NCBI RefSeq assembly: GCF_029227915.1
Contig: NC_079881.1
Location: 6,946,001 to 7,006,000, forward strand
Source of the DNA: Hydractinia symbiolongicarpus
Taxonomy: Eukaryota; Cnidaria; Hydrozoa; Anthoathecata; Hydractiniidae
DNA length: 60,000 nt
Reading direction: 5' to 3'
Each line of letters starts with the position of its first letter. Within the stretch, counting starts at the first letter, position 1. A model generated the notes under the pieces. That model ran no database searches and was not told the origin of the DNA. It worked only from the letters and a program-made list of their open reading frames with translations. Shown here piece after piece: positions 25,133 through 37,576 of the stretch. The position numbers and the translations under genes were made by a program.

Positions 25133-25712
25133 AACCGCATATCACACATAAGTTTTAAGTGTTTTAACCTTCGGTAATGAATTTACGATCCCTGGAAAGA
25201 CAATTCAAGAAAAGAGTTTTTTGAATTCGTTTCGCAAATGTTACTTTACAATTTCACAAATCAACTTTACACTCCGTTTTGTCTATATGCATTGCCAACA
25301 ACGAAGCTATTGGTAACATCTTTCCTACATATGTTCAGTAATCCTATCTGCACACAATAACACAATCGGATGTTTCAATGATACCCTGGCCTGTTGGTCT
25401 GGTAGTATGATTCTCGCTTCTGGTGCAAGATGTCGCAGGTTAAACTCCCGGACTATTGCAAATTTGTGCATACGACTCCATTCTACTGTAAAAGGAAATA
25501 ACCAATCAACTTAGAATTGCTGAAAAATATTTTGGTTGAGCGTTCTCGTGACTTGGATTTGCATGGTTGACTCAACAATTCAAGAGATAAAATTCAACAG
25601 TCATGTTATGATTGTTTTGAAGAAAGAACAACATTTTTTGTGTTCTGTGTTATGGATGTTTCACGTAAGACCATGTACAAGCTGTTCCATAAATGTTTTA
25701 GACAATTCTTAT

Positions 25713-25783
25713 GGCCTTTTGGTCTAGTGCCATGATTATTGCTTAGGATGCGAGAGGTCCCGGTTTCAACTCCAGGCAGGCCC
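25713..25783 (+). pseudogene. Type A tRNA-Pro(AGG)-like module
   Basis: 71 nt; one base is lost at the T-stem/acceptor boundary. Loop TTAGGAT. Confidence 0.65.
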
Positions 25784-26378
25784 AACTACAAATCACACAT
25801 AATTGGTAAGTTATATAACCTTCGGTAAAAAGTTTACGATTTCTCGAAACAAAATTCACGAAATGAATTCTTGACAAAGTTGTTTGTTGAATTCCTTTTG
25901 CAAATGTTACTTTACAACTTCACAAATCAACTTTACAATCCGTTTTGTCTATATGCATTGCCCACAACGAAGCTATTTGTAACCTCTTTCCTACAGATGT
26001 TCAGTAATCCTCTCTGCACATAATGACACAATCGGAGGTTTCAATGATACCATGGCCTGTGGGTCTGGTAGTATGATTCTCGCTTCTTGTGCAAGATGTC
26101 GCAGGTTAAACTCCCGGACTATTGCAAATTTGTGCATACGACTCCATTCTACTGTAAAAGAAAATAACCAATCGACTTAGAATTGCTGAAAAATATTTTG
26201 GTTGAGCGTTCTTGTGACTTGGATTTGCATGGTTGACTCAACAATTCAAAAGATAAAATTCAACAGTCATGTTATGAATGTTGTGAAGAAAGAACAACAT
26301 TTTTTGTGTTCTGTGTTATGGATATTTCACGCAAGACCTTGTACAAGATGTTGCGTAAATATTTTCGACGATTCCTAT

Positions 26379-26450
26379 GGCCTGTTGGTCTAGTTGCATG
26401 ATTATCGCTTAGGATGCGAGAGGTATCGGTTTCAACTCCTGGGCAGCCCC
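26379..26450 (+). pseudogene. Type A tRNA-Pro(AGG)-like module
   Basis: 72 nt, D-loop GTTG variant (A box TGGTCTAGTTG), acceptor 3' strand GCAGCCC. Confidence 0.65.
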
Positions 26451-27045
26451 AACTACAAATTACACATAATTGGTAAGTTATATAACCTTCGGTAAAAAGT
26501 TTACGATTTCTCGAAAGAAAATTCACGAAATGAATTCTTGACAAAGTTGTTTTTTGAATTCGTTTCTCAAATGTTACTTTACAACTTCACAAATCAACTT
26601 TACAATCCGTTTTGTCTATATGCATTGCCCACAACGAATCTACTTGTAACCTCTTTCCTACAGATGTTCAGTAATCCTATCCGCACATAATGACACAATC
26701 GGAGGTTTCAATGATACCATGGCCTGTGGGTCTGGTAGTATGATTCTCGCTTCTGGTGCAAGATGTCGCAGGTTAAACTCCCGGACTGTTGCAAATTTGT
26801 GCATACGACTCCATTCTACTGTAAAAGGAAATAACCAACCAACTTAGAATTGCTGAAAAATATTTTGGTTGAGCGTTCTCGTGACTTGGATTTGCATGGT
26901 TAACTCGACAATTGAAGAAGTAATATTCAACATTCATATTATGAATGTTTTGAAGAAAGAACAACATTTTTTGTGTTCTGTGTTATGGATCTTTCACGCA
27001 AGACCTTGTACAAGATGTTGCGTAAATATTTTCGACGATTCCTAT

Positions 27046-27117
27046 GGCCTGTTGGTCTAGTTGCATGATTATCGCTTAGGATGCGAGAGGTCCCGGTTTC
27101 AACTCCCCGGCAGCCCC
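27046..27117 (+). pseudogene. Type A tRNA-Pro(AGG)-like module
   Basis: Same subfamily as 26,379, with 3' T-stem CCCCG. Confidence 0.65.
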
Positions 27118-27711
27118 AACTACAAATCACACATAATTGGTAAGTTATATAACTTTCGGTAAAACATTTACGATCTCTAGAAAGACAATTCACGAAATGA
27201 ATTCTTGACAAAGTTGTTTTTGAATTCGTTTCGCAAATGCTACTTTACAATTTCGCAAATCAACTTTACACTCAGTTTTGTCTATATGCATTGCCAGCTA
27301 CGAAGCTATTGGTAACCTCTTTCCTACAGATGTTCAATAATCCTCTCTGCACATAATGACACAATCGGAGGTTTCAATGATACATTGGCCTGTTGTTCTA
27401 GTGGTATGAGTCTCGATCCTGGTGCGAGATTGCGCAGATTAAACACCCGGACTATTGCAGATTTGTGCATACGGCTACATTCTACTGTAAAAGGTAATAC
27501 CCAATCAACTGACACTTGCAGAAAAACATTTTGGTTGAGCTGTCTAGGGACCTGGATTTGCATGGTTAACTCGACAATTGAAGAAGTAATATTCAACATT
27601 CATGTTATGAATGTTTTGAAGAAGGAACAACATTTTTTGTGTTCTGTGTTATGGATATTTCACGTAAGACCAGGTACAAGCTGTTGCATAAATGTTTTAG
27701 ACAATTCTTAT

Positions 27712-27782
27712 GGCCTGTTGGTCTAGTGCCATGATTATTGCTTAGGGTGCGAGAGGTCCCGGTTTCAACTCCAGGCAGGCCC
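27712..27782 (+). pseudogene. Type A tRNA-Pro(AGG)-like module
   Basis: 71 nt, loop TTAGGGT, with the same T-arm base loss as 25,713. Confidence 0.65.
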
Positions 27783-28052
27783 AACTACCAATCACACATA
27801 ATTGGTAAGTTATATAACCTTCGGTAAAAAGTTTACGATTTCTCGAAAGAAAATTCACGAAATGAATTCTTGACAAAGTTGTTTTTTGAATTCGTTTCTC
27901 AAATGTTACTTTACAACTTCACAAATCAACTTTACAACACGTTTTGTCTATATGCATTGGCCACAACGAAGCTATTTGTAACCTCTTTCCTACAGATGTT
28001 CAGTAATCCTATCTGCACATAATGACACAATCGGAGGTTTCAATGATACCAT

Positions 28053-28124
28053 GGCCTGTGGGTAAGTTAGTATGATTCTCCCTTCAGATGCGAGGTGTCG
28101 CAAGTTAATCTCCTGGACAGGCCC
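28053..28124 (+). pseudogene. Type B tRNA-like module, anticodon CAG
   Basis: Full-length type B copy. The D-arm is rearranged (GGGTAAGTTAG), so no A box remains. Confidence 0.65.
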
Positions 28125-28889
28125 AATTGCTTATCGCGAATTTGTGCATAAGAGTAAATTCTACTGTAATGGATAATAACCAATCAACTGACAATTGCTG
28201 AAAAATATTGTGGTTGAGCTTTCTCGTGTCTTGGACTTGCATGGTTGGCTGGACAATTCAAGAAAAAATATTCAACATTCATGTTATGAATGTTTTAAAG
28301 AATGTTGTGGATACTTCACGTAAGACCATGTATAAGCTGTTGCGTAAATATTTTAGACGATTCCTATGGCCTGTTGGTTGAATTCTTCACAGTGTTGTTT
28401 TTTGAATTTGTTTCGCAAATGTTACTTTACTATTTCGCAAATCAACTTTACACTCCGTTTTTCTATATGTATTGCCCACTACGAAGCTACTTGTAACCTC
28501 CTTTCTACAGATGTTCAGTATTCCTCTCTGCACAATGAGACAATCGAAAGTTTCAATGATACCCTGGCCTGTTGGTCCAGTAGTACGATTCTCGCTTCTG
28601 GTGCGAGATTTCGCAGGTTAAACTCCCGGATTATTCCAAATTTGTGCATACGACTACGTTCTACTATAAATGGTAATAACAATCAACTGACAATTGCTGA
28701 AAAATATTGTGGTTGAACTTTCTTTTGACCTGGATTTGCATGGTTAACTCGACAATTTAATAAATAATATTCAACATTCATGTTATGGATGTTTTGAAGA
28801 AAGAGCAACATTTTTTGTGTTCTGTGTTATGAATATTTCACGTAAGACCATGTACAAGCTGTTGCATAAATACTTTACACGAATCCTAT

Positions 28890-28961
28890 GGCCTGTTGGT
28901 CTAGTGGTATGACTCTCTCTTAGGGTGCCAGAGGTCCAGGGTTCAACTCCAGGATAGGCCC
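28890..28961 (+). tRNA. tRNA-Pro(AGG)-like module with both pol III boxes intact
   Basis: A box TGGTCTAGTGG and B box GGTTCAACTCC are both intact, and the acceptor GGCCTGT/ATAGGCC pairs throughout with one G-U. However, the anticodon stem CTCTC/GCCAG has two mismatches and the T-stem CAGGG/CCAGG has two. It could be transcribed yet be a poor tRNA. Confidence 0.4.
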
Positions 28962-29557
28962 AACTACAAATCACACATAATGGGTAAGTGTTATAACCTT
29001 CGCTAAAGAATTGACGATCTCTGGAAAGAAAATTCCCGAAATGAATTCTTGACAGAGTTGTTTTTTGAATTCGTTTCGTAAATGTTGCTTTACAATTTCA
29101 CAAATCAACTTTACACTCCGTTGTCTCACTTATTAATTGCCCACAACGAAGCTATTGGTAACCTCTTTCCTACAGATGTTCAATAATCCTCTCTGCACAT
29201 AATGACACAATCGGAGGTTTCAATGATACATTGGCCTGTTGTTCTAGTGGTATGAGTCTCGATCCTGGTGCGAGATTGCGCAGATTAAACACCCGGACTA
29301 TTGCAGATTTGTGCATACGGCTACATTCTACTGTAAAAGGTAATACCCAATCAACTGACACTTGCAGAAAAACATTTTGGTTGAGCTGTCTAGGGACCTG
29401 GATTTGCATGGTTAACTCGACAATTGAAGAAGTAATATTCAACATTCATGTTATGAATGTTTTGAAGAAGGAACAACATTTTTTGTGTTCTGTGTTATGG
29501 ATATTTCACGTAAGACCAGGTACAAGCTGTTGCATAAATGTTTTAGACAATTCTTAT

Positions 29558-29628
29558 GGCCTGTTGGTCTAGTGCCATGATTATTGCTTAGGGTGCGAGA
29601 GGTCCCGGTTTCAACTCCAGGCAGGCCC
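29558..29628 (+). pseudogene. Type A tRNA-Pro(AGG)-like module
   Basis: Duplicate of 27,712. Confidence 0.65.
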
Positions 29629-29898
29629 AACTACCAATCACACATAATTGGTAAGTTATATAACCTTCGGTAAAAAGTTTACGATTTCTCGAAAGAAAAT
29701 TCACGAAATGAATTCTTGACAAAGTTGTTTTTTGAATTCGTTTCTCAAATGTTACTTTACAACTTCACAAATCAACTTTACAACACGTTTTGTCTATATG
29801 CATTGGCCACAACGAAGCTATTTGTAACCTCTTTCCTACAGATGTTCAGTAATCCTATCTGCACATAATGACACAATCGGAGGTTTCAATGATACCAT

Positions 29899-29970
29899 GG
29901 CCTGTGGGTAAGTTAGTATGATTCTCCCTTCAGATGCGAGGTGTCGCAAGTTAATCTCCTGGACAGGCCC
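29899..29970 (+). pseudogene. Type B tRNA-like module, anticodon CAG
   Basis: Duplicate of 28,053. Confidence 0.65.
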
Positions 29971-30735
29971 AATTGCTTATCGCGAATTTGTGCATAAGAG
30001 TAAATTCTACTGTAATGGATAATAACCAATCAACTGACAATTGCTGAAAAATATTGTGGTTGAGCTTTCTCGTGTCTTGGACTTGCATGGTTGGCTGGAC
30101 AATTCAAGAAAAAATATTCAACATTCATGTTATGAATGTTTTAAAGAATGTTGTGGATACTTCACGTAAGACCATGTATAAGCTGTTGCGTAAATATTTT
30201 AGACGATTCCTATGGCCTGTTGGTTGAATTCTTCACAGTGTTGTTTTTTGAATTTGTTTCGCAAATGTTACTTTACTATTTCGCAAATCAACTTTACACT
30301 CCGTTTTTCTATATGTATTGCCCACTACGAAGCTACTTGTAACCTCCTTTCTACAGATGTTCAGTATTCCTCTCTGCACAATGAGACAATCGAAAGTTTC
30401 AATGATACCCTGGCCTGTTGGTCCAGTAGTACGATTCTCGCTTCTGGTGCGAGATTTCGCAGGTTAAACTCCCGGATTATTCCAAATTTGTGCATACGAC
30501 TACGTTCTACTATAAATGGTAATAACAATCAACTGACAATTGCTGAAAAATATTGTGGTTGAACTTTCTTTTGACCTGGATTTGCATGGTTAACTCGACA
30601 ATTTAATAAATAATATTCAACATTCATGTTATGGATGTTTTAAAGAAAGAGCAACATTTTTTGTGTTCTGTGTTATGAATATTTCACGTAAGACCATGTA
30701 CAAGCTGTTGCATAAATACTTTACACGAATCCTAT

Positions 30736-30807
30736 GGCCTGTTGGTCTAGTGGTATGACTCTCTCTTAGGGTGCCAGAGGTCCAGGGTTCAACTCCAGGA
30801 TAGGCCC
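30736..30807 (+). tRNA. tRNA-Pro(AGG)-like module with both pol III boxes intact
   Basis: Duplicate of 28,890 with the same stem defects. Confidence 0.4.
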
Positions 30808-31078
30808 AACTACAAATCACACATAATGGGTAAGTGTTATAACCTTCGCTAAAGAATTGACGATCTCTGGAAAGAAAATTCCCGAAATGAATTCTTGACA
30901 GAGTTGTTTTTTGAATTCGTTTCGTAAATGTTGCTTTACAATTTCACAAATCAACTTTACACTCCGTTGTCTCACTTATTAATTGCCCACAACGAAGCTA
31001 TTTATGACCTTTTTCCTACAGATATTCAGTAATCCTCTATGCATATGATGACACAATCGGAGGTTTCAATGATATCCT

Positions 31079-31150
31079 GGCCTGTTGGTCTAGTAGTATG
31101 AGTCTCGCGTCAGGTGCGAGATGTCGCAGGTTAAACTCCCGGACAGGCCC
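31079..31150 (+). pseudogene. Type B tRNA-like module, anticodon CAG
   Basis: 72 nt, full acceptor, loop GTCAGGT, T-loop TTAAACT. Confidence 0.7.
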
Positions 31151-31416
31151 AATTGCTTATCGCTAATTTGAGCATAAGACTACATGCTGCTGTAAAAGGT
31201 AATGACCAATCAACTGACAATTTCTGAAAATTATTTTGGTTCAGCTTTCTCGTGACTTGGACTTGCATGGTTGACTCGGCTATTCAAGAAATAATAATTA
31301 ACATTCATATTATGAATGTTTTGAAGAAATAAGGACATTTTTTGTCTTCTGTGTTATGGATATTTGACGTAAGGCCATGTGCAAGCTGTTGCATAAACAT
31401 TTTAGACGATTGCTAT

Positions 31417-31487
31417 GTCCTGTTTGTCTAGTGGTATGACTCTCGCTTAGTGTGCGAGAGATCCCTGATTCAACTCCCGGCAGGCCA
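31417..31487 (+). pseudogene. Type A tRNA-like module with AGT anticodon
   Basis: 71 nt. Loop TTAGTGT gives an AGT anticodon (threonine type). The anticodon stem is perfect; the T-stem and the acceptor junction are damaged. Confidence 0.65.
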
Positions 31488-31756
31488 ACTACAAGTCGTA
31501 CATATTTGGTAAGTGTGACAATCTTCGGTAAAAAACTTACGGTCTCTGGAAAGACAATTCACGAAATGAATTCTTGACAAAGTTGTTTTTTGAATTTGTT
31601 TCGCAAATGTCACTTTAAAATTTCGCAGATCAACTTCACATTCCCCTTTGTCTATATGCACTGCCCACAACGAAGCTTATTGTAACCTCTTTCCTACAGA
31701 TATTCAGTAATCATTCATGCATAAAACGACACAATCGAAGGTTTCAATAATGTTCT

Positions 31757-31828
31757 GTCCTGTTGGACTGGTAGTATGATTCTCGGTTTAGGTGCGAGAT
31801 CTGGCAGGTTAAACTCCCGGACAGGCCC
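31757..31828 (+). pseudogene. Type B tRNA-like module, anticodon TAG
   Basis: Loop TTTAGGT gives TAG (leucine type); T-loop TTAAACT. Confidence 0.65.
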
Positions 31829-32094
31829 AATTCCTTATCGCAAATTTGTGCACAAGACTACATTCTACTGTAAAAGGTAATAACCAATCAACTGACAATT
31901 GCTAAAAAATATTTTGGTTGAGCTCTCTCTTGACCTGGATTTGCATGGTTAACTCGACAATTTATTAAATAATATTTAACATTCATGTTATGGATGTTTT
32001 AAAGAAAGAACAACATTTTTTGTGTTCTGTGGTATGGATATTTCAGGTAAGACCATGTACAAGCTGTTGCATAAATGTGTTAGACGATCCCCAT

Positions 32095-32166
32095 GGCTTG
32101 TTGGTCTAGTGGCATGATTATCGCTTAGGAAGCGAGAGGTCCCGGTTTCAACTCCCGGGCATGCCC
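32095..32166 (+). pseudogene. Type A tRNA-Pro(AGG)-like module
   Basis: 72 nt, loop TTAGGAA; acceptor GGCTTGT/GCATGCC with one mismatch; G53 to T. Confidence 0.65.
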
Positions 32167-32436
32167 AACTACAAATCACACATAATTGGTAAGTTATATA
32201 ACCTTCGGTAAAAATTTTACGATCTCTCGAAAGACAATTCACGAAATGAATTCTTGACAAATTTGTTTTTTGAATTCGTTTCGCAAATGTTACTTTACAA
32301 CTTCACAAATCAACTTTACAATCCATTTTGTCTATATGCATTGCCCACAACGAAGCTATTTGTAACCTCCTTTCTACAAATATTCAGTAATCCTCTCTGC
32401 ATATAATGACACAATCGGAGGTTTCAATGATATCCT

Positions 32437-32508
32437 GGCCTGTTGGTCTATTAGTATGATTCTCGCTTCAGATGCGGGATGTCGCAGGGTAAATTCCCGG
32501 ACAGGCCC
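32437..32508 (+). pseudogene. Type B tRNA-like module, anticodon CAG
   Basis: Full-length type B copy, loop TTCAGAT; the T-arm reads GGGTAAATTCC. Confidence 0.65.
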
Positions 32509-32773
32509 AACTGCCTTTTGCAAATTTGTTCATAAGAATACATTCTACTGTAAAAGGTAGTAACCAATGAACTGACAATTGCTGAAAAATATTGTGGTTG
32601 AGCTTTCTCGCGACTTGGATTTGCATGGTTGACTTAACAATTCAAGAAATAATATTCAATATTTATATTATGAATGTTTTGAAGAAGAAACAACATTTTA
32701 TTGTTCTGTGTTATGGATATTTCACGTAAGACCATGTACAAGCTTTTGCGTAAATGTTTTAGACGATTCTTAT

Positions 32774-32845
32774 GGCTTGTTGGTCTAGTGTCATGATTCT
32801 CGCTTAGGATGCGAGATGTCCCGGTTTCAAGTCCCGGACAGGCCC
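32774..32845 (+). tRNA. tRNA-Pro(AGG)-like module
   Basis: The acceptor pairs throughout (one G-U), the anticodon stem is perfect and the loop is TTAGGAT. The T-stem has one mismatch (T53:C61), and the A box has one change (TGGTCTAGTGT). Confidence 0.4.
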
Positions 32846-33439
32846 AACTACAAATCACACATAAGATGTAAGTGTTTTAACCTTCGGTAATGAATTTACG
32901 ATCCCTGGAAAGACAATTCACGAAATGAATTCTTGACAGAGTTGTTTTTGAATTCGTTTCGCAAACTTTACTTTACAATTTCACAAATCAACTTTACACT
33001 CCGTTTTGTCTATATGCATTGCCCACAACGAAGCTAATTGTAACCTTTTTCCTACAGATGTTCAGTAATCCTCTCTGCACATAATGACACAATCGAATGT
33101 TTCAATGATACCCTGACCTGTTGGTCTAGTAGTATGATTCTCGCTTCTGGTGCAAGATGTCGCAGGTTAAACTCCCAGACTATTGCAATTTTGTGCATAC
33201 GACTCCATTTTACTGTAAAAGGAAATAACCAATCAACTTACAATTGCTGAAAAATATTTTGGTTGAGCTTTCTGGTGACTTTGATTTGCATGGTTGACTC
33301 AACAATTCAAGAAATATAATTCAACATTCATGTTATGAATTTTTTAAAGAAAGAACAACATTTTTTGTGTTCTGTGTTACGGATATTTCAAATAAGACCA
33401 TGTACAAGATGTCGCGTGAATACTTTCAAGGATTCCTAT

Positions 33440-33511
33440 GGCCTGTTGCTCCAGTGATATGATTCTCGCTTTGGGTGCGAGAGATCCTGTTTTCAACTCC
33501 CGGACAAGCCC
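33440..33511 (+). pseudogene. Type A tRNA-Pro-like module with TGG anticodon
   Basis: Loop TTTGGGT: one A-to-T change at position 34 gives TGG, still a proline anticodon. Its duplicate at 35,977 keeps AGG. Acceptor and T-stem have mismatches. Confidence 0.65.
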
Positions 33512-34630
33512 AACTGCAAATCACACTTAAGTGGTAAGTGTTATAATCTTCGGTAAAAGCTTTACGATACCTGGAAAGATAATTTACGAAATGAAATCTT
33601 GACAGAGTTGTCTTTTTAATTTGTTTCGCAAATGTTACTTTACAGTTTCGCAAATCAACTTTGCACTCCGTTTTGTCTATATGCATTGCCCACTACGAAG
33701 CTATTTGTATCCTCCTTTCTACATATGTTCAGTAATCCTCTCTGCACAATGAGACAATCGGAGGTTTCAATGATACCCTGGCCTGTTGGTCTAGTAGTAC
33801 GATTCTCGCTTCTGGTGCGAGATTTCGCAGGTTAAACTCCCGGATTATTGCAAATTTGTACATACGACTACGTTCTACTATAAATGGTAATAACCAATCA
33901 ACTGACAATTGCTAAAAAATATTTTGGTTGAGCTCTCTCTTGACCTGGATTTGCATGGTTAACTCGACAATTTATTAAATAATATTTAACATTCATGTTA
34001 TGGGTGTTTTAAAGAAAGAGCAACATTTTTTGCGTTCTGTGTTATGGCTATTTCACGTAAGACCATGTACAAGCTGTTCCCTAAATATTTTAGACGACTC
34101 CTATGGCCTGTTGGTTGAATTCTTCACAGAGTTGTTTTTTGAATTTGTTTCTCAAATGTTACTTTACAATTTCACAAATCAACTTTACACCCCGTTTTGT
34201 CTATATGCATTGCCCGCATTGAAGCTATTTGTAACCTCCTTCCTACAGATGTTCAGTAACCCTCTCTGCACATAATGACACAATCGGAGGTTTCAATGAT
34301 ACATTGGCCTGTTGTTCTAATGGTATGATTCTCGATTCTGGTGCGAGATTGCACAGGTTAAACACCCGGACTATTGCAGATTTGTGCATACGGCTACATT
34401 CTACTGTAAAAGGAAATAACCAATCAACTTACAATTGCTGAAAAATATTTTGGTTGAGCTTTCTGGTGACTTTGATTTGCATGGTTAACTGGACAATTCA
34501 AGAAGTAATATTCAACATTCATGTTATGAATGTTTTAAAGAAAGAACAACATTTTTTGTGTTCTGTGTTAGGGATATTTCACGTAAGACCATGTACAAGC
34601 TGTTGCATAAATGTTTTAGATGATTCTTAT

Positions 34631-34702
34631 GGCCTGTTGGTCTAGTGGCATGATTATCGCTTAGGATGCGAGAGGTCCCGGTTTCAACTCCCGGGCAGGC
34701 CC
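34631..34702 (+). tRNA. tRNA-Pro(AGG)-like module
   Basis: Acceptor GGCCTGT/GCAGGCC pairs with one G-U. The A box TGGTCTAGTGG is perfect, loop TTAGGAT. Pairs 27:43 and 53:61 are mismatched, and G53 to T weakens the B box. Confidence 0.4.
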
Positions 34703-34973
34703 AACTACATATCACACATAATTGGTAAGTTATATAACCTTCGGTAAAAAGTTTACGATTTCCCGAAAGACAATTCACGAAATGAATTCTTGACAAAGTT
34801 GTTTTTTTGAATTCGTTTCGCAAATGTTACTTTACAACTTCACAAATCAACTTTACAATGCGTTTTGTCTATATGCATTGCCCACAACGAAGCTATTTGT
34901 AACCTCCTTTCTACAGATATTCAGTAATCCTCTCTGCATATAATGACACAATCGGAGGTTTCAATGATATCCT

Positions 34974-35045
34974 GGCCTGTTGGTCTATTAGTATGATTCT
35001 CGCTTCAGATGCGGGATGTCGCAGGGTAAATTCCCGGACAGGCCC
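34974..35045 (+). pseudogene. Type B tRNA-like module, anticodon CAG
   Basis: Duplicate of 32,437. Confidence 0.65.
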
Positions 35046-35310
35046 AACTGCCTTTTGCAAATTTGTTCATAAGAATACATTCTACTGTAAAAGGTAGTAA
35101 CCAATGAACTGACAATTGCTGAAAAATATTGTGGTTGAGCTTTCTCGCGACTTGGATTTGCATGCTTGACTTAACAATTCAAGAAATAATATTCAATATT
35201 TATATTATGAATGTTTTGAAGAAGAAACAACATTTTATTGTTCTGTGTTATGGATATTTCACGTAAGACCATGTACAAGCTTTTGCGTAAATGTTTTAGA
35301 CGATTTTTAT

Positions 35311-35382
35311 GGCTTGTTGGTCTAGTGTCATGATTCTCGCTTAGGATGCGAGATGTCCCGGTTTCAAGTCCCGGACAGGCCC
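35311..35382 (+). tRNA. tRNA-Pro(AGG)-like module
   Basis: Duplicate of 32,774, unchanged within the 72 nt. Confidence 0.4.
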
Positions 35383-35976
35383 AACTACAAATCACACATA
35401 AGATATAAGTGTTTTAACCTTCGGTAATGAATTTACGATCCCTGGAAAGACAATTCACGAAATGAATTCTTGACAGAGTTGTTTTTGAATTCGTTTCGCA
35501 AACTTTACTTTACAATTTCACAAATCAACTTTACACTCCGTTTTGTCTATATGCATTGCCCACAACGAAGCTAATTGTAACCTTTTTCCTACAGATGTTC
35601 AGTAATCCTCTCTGCACATAATGACACAATCGAATGTTTCAATGATACCCTGACCTGTTGGTCTAGTAGTATGATTCTCGCTTCTGGTGCAAGATGTCGC
35701 AGGTTAAACTCCCAGACTATTGCAATTTTGTGCATACGACTCCATTCTACTGTAAAAGGAAATAACCAATCAACTTACAATTGCTGAAAAATATTTTGGT
35801 TGAGCTTTCTGGTGACTTTGATTTGCATGGTTGACTCAACAATTCAAGAAATATAATTCAACATTCATGTTATGAATTTTTTAAAGAAAGAACAACATTT
35901 TTTGTGTTCTGTGTTACGGATATTTCAAATAAGACCATGTACAAGATGTCGCGTAAATACTTTCAAGGATTCCTAT

Positions 35977-36048
35977 GGCCTGTTGCTCTAGTGATATGAT
36001 TCTCGCTTAGGGTGCGAGAGATCCTGTTTTCAGCTCCCGGACAAGCCC
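35977..36048 (+). pseudogene. Type A tRNA-Pro(AGG)-like module
   Basis: Duplicate of 33,440 with an AGG anticodon; T-loop TTCAGCT. Confidence 0.65.
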
Positions 36049-37165
36049 AACTGCAAATCACACTTAAGTGGTAAGTGTTATAATCTTCGGTAAAAGCTTT
36101 ACGATACCTGGAAAGATAATTTACGAAATGAAATCTTGACAGAGTTGTCTTTTTAATTTGTTTCGCAAATGTTACTTTACAGTTTCGCAAATCAACTTTG
36201 CACTCCGTTTTGTCTATATGCATTGCCCACTACGAAGCTATTTGTATCCTCCTTTCTACAGATGTTCAGAAATCCTCTCTGCACAATGAGACAATCGGAG
36301 GTTTCAATGATACCCTGGCCTGTTGGTCTAGTAGTACGATTCTCGCTTTTGGTGCGAGATTTCGCAGGTTAAACTCCCGGATTATTGCAAATTTGTACAT
36401 ACGACTACGTTCTACTATAAATGGTAATAACCAATCAACTGACAATTGCTAAAAAATATTTTGGTTGAGCTCTCCCTTGACCTGGATTTGCATGGTTAAC
36501 TCGACAATTTATTAAATAATATTTAACATTCATGTTATGGGTGTTTTAAAGAAAGAGCAACATTTTTTGCGTTCTGTGTTATGGCTATTTCACGTAAGAC
36601 CATGTACAAGCTGTTCCGTAAATATTTTAGAGGACTCCTATGGCCTGTTGATTGAATTCTTCACAGAGTTGTTTTTTGAATTTGTTTCGCAAATGTTACT
36701 TTACAATTTCGCAAATCAACTTTACACTCCGTTTTGTCTATATGCATTGCCCACCACGAAACTATTGTTAACCTCCTTTCTACAGATGTTCAGTAATCCT
36801 CTCTGCACAATGAGACAATCGGAGGTTTCAATGATACCCTGGCCTGTTGGTCTGGTAGTACGATTCTCGCTTCTGGTGCGAGATTTCGCAGGTTAAAATC
36901 CCGGATTATTGCAAATTTGTGCATACGGCTAAATTCTACTGTAAAATGTAATACCCAATGAACTGACAATTGCAGAAAAACATTTTGGTTGAGATTTCTA
37001 GGGACCTGGATTTGCATGGTTAACTCGACAATTCAAGAAGTAATATTCAGCATTCATGTTATGAACGTTTTGAAGAAAGAACAACATTTTTTGTCTTCTG
37101 TGTTACGGATATTTCACGTAAAACCATGTACAAGCTGTTGCGTAAATGTTTTAGAAGAATCCTAT

Positions 37166-37237
37166 GGCCTGTTGGTCCAGTGACATGATTCTCGCTTAGG
37201 TTGCGAGAGATCCCGTGTTGAACTCCCGGACAGGCCC
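37166..37237 (+). pseudogene. Type A tRNA-Pro(AGG)-like module
   Basis: Acceptor and anticodon stem are perfect. C56 is changed to G (T-loop TTGAACT). Confidence 0.65.
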
Positions 37238-37504
37238 AACTGCAAATCACACATAAGATGTAAGTGTTTTAACCTTCGGTAATGAAGTTACGATCCCTGG
37301 AAAGACAATTCACGAAATGAATTCTTGACAGAGTTGTTTTTGAATTCGATTCGCAAATGTTACTTTACAATTTCACAAATCAACTCTACACTCCGTTTTG
37401 TCTATATGCATTGCACAACAAAGCTAATTGTAACCTCTTTCCTACAGATATTCAGTAACCATTCATGCATAAAATGACGCAATCGAAGGTTTCAATAATA
37501 TTCT

Positions 37505-37576
37505 GTCCTGTTGGACTGGTAGTATGATTCTCGCTTCAGGTGCGAGATTTCGCAGGTTAAACTCCCGGACAGCCCC
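37505..37576 (+). pseudogene. Type B tRNA-like module, anticodon CAG
   Basis: Last module before the foreign insert. Loop TTCAGGT, T-loop TTAAACT. Confidence 0.65.

Larger units (their letters stand above)
27301..29157 (+). repeat. Higher-order duplication 4, copy 1 (period 1,846 bp)
   Basis: Direct tandem duplication with 29,147-31,003. Only one substitution was noticed, near 28,798 (TTTTGAAG versus TTTTAAAG). Confidence 0.9.
29147..31003 (+). repeat. Higher-order duplication 4, copy 2
   Basis: Second copy of 27,301-29,157. Confidence 0.9.
32340..34235 (+). repeat. Higher-order duplication 5, copy 1 (offset 2,537 bp)
   Basis: Modules at 32,437, 32,774, 33,115, 33,440, 33,780 and 34,105 recur 2,537 bp downstream. 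A few substitutions separate the copies, so it looks older than duplications 3 and 4. Confidence 0.85.
34877..36770 (+). repeat. Higher-order duplication 5, copy 2
   Basis: Second copy of 32,340-34,235. Boundaries are approximate. Confidence 0.85.
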
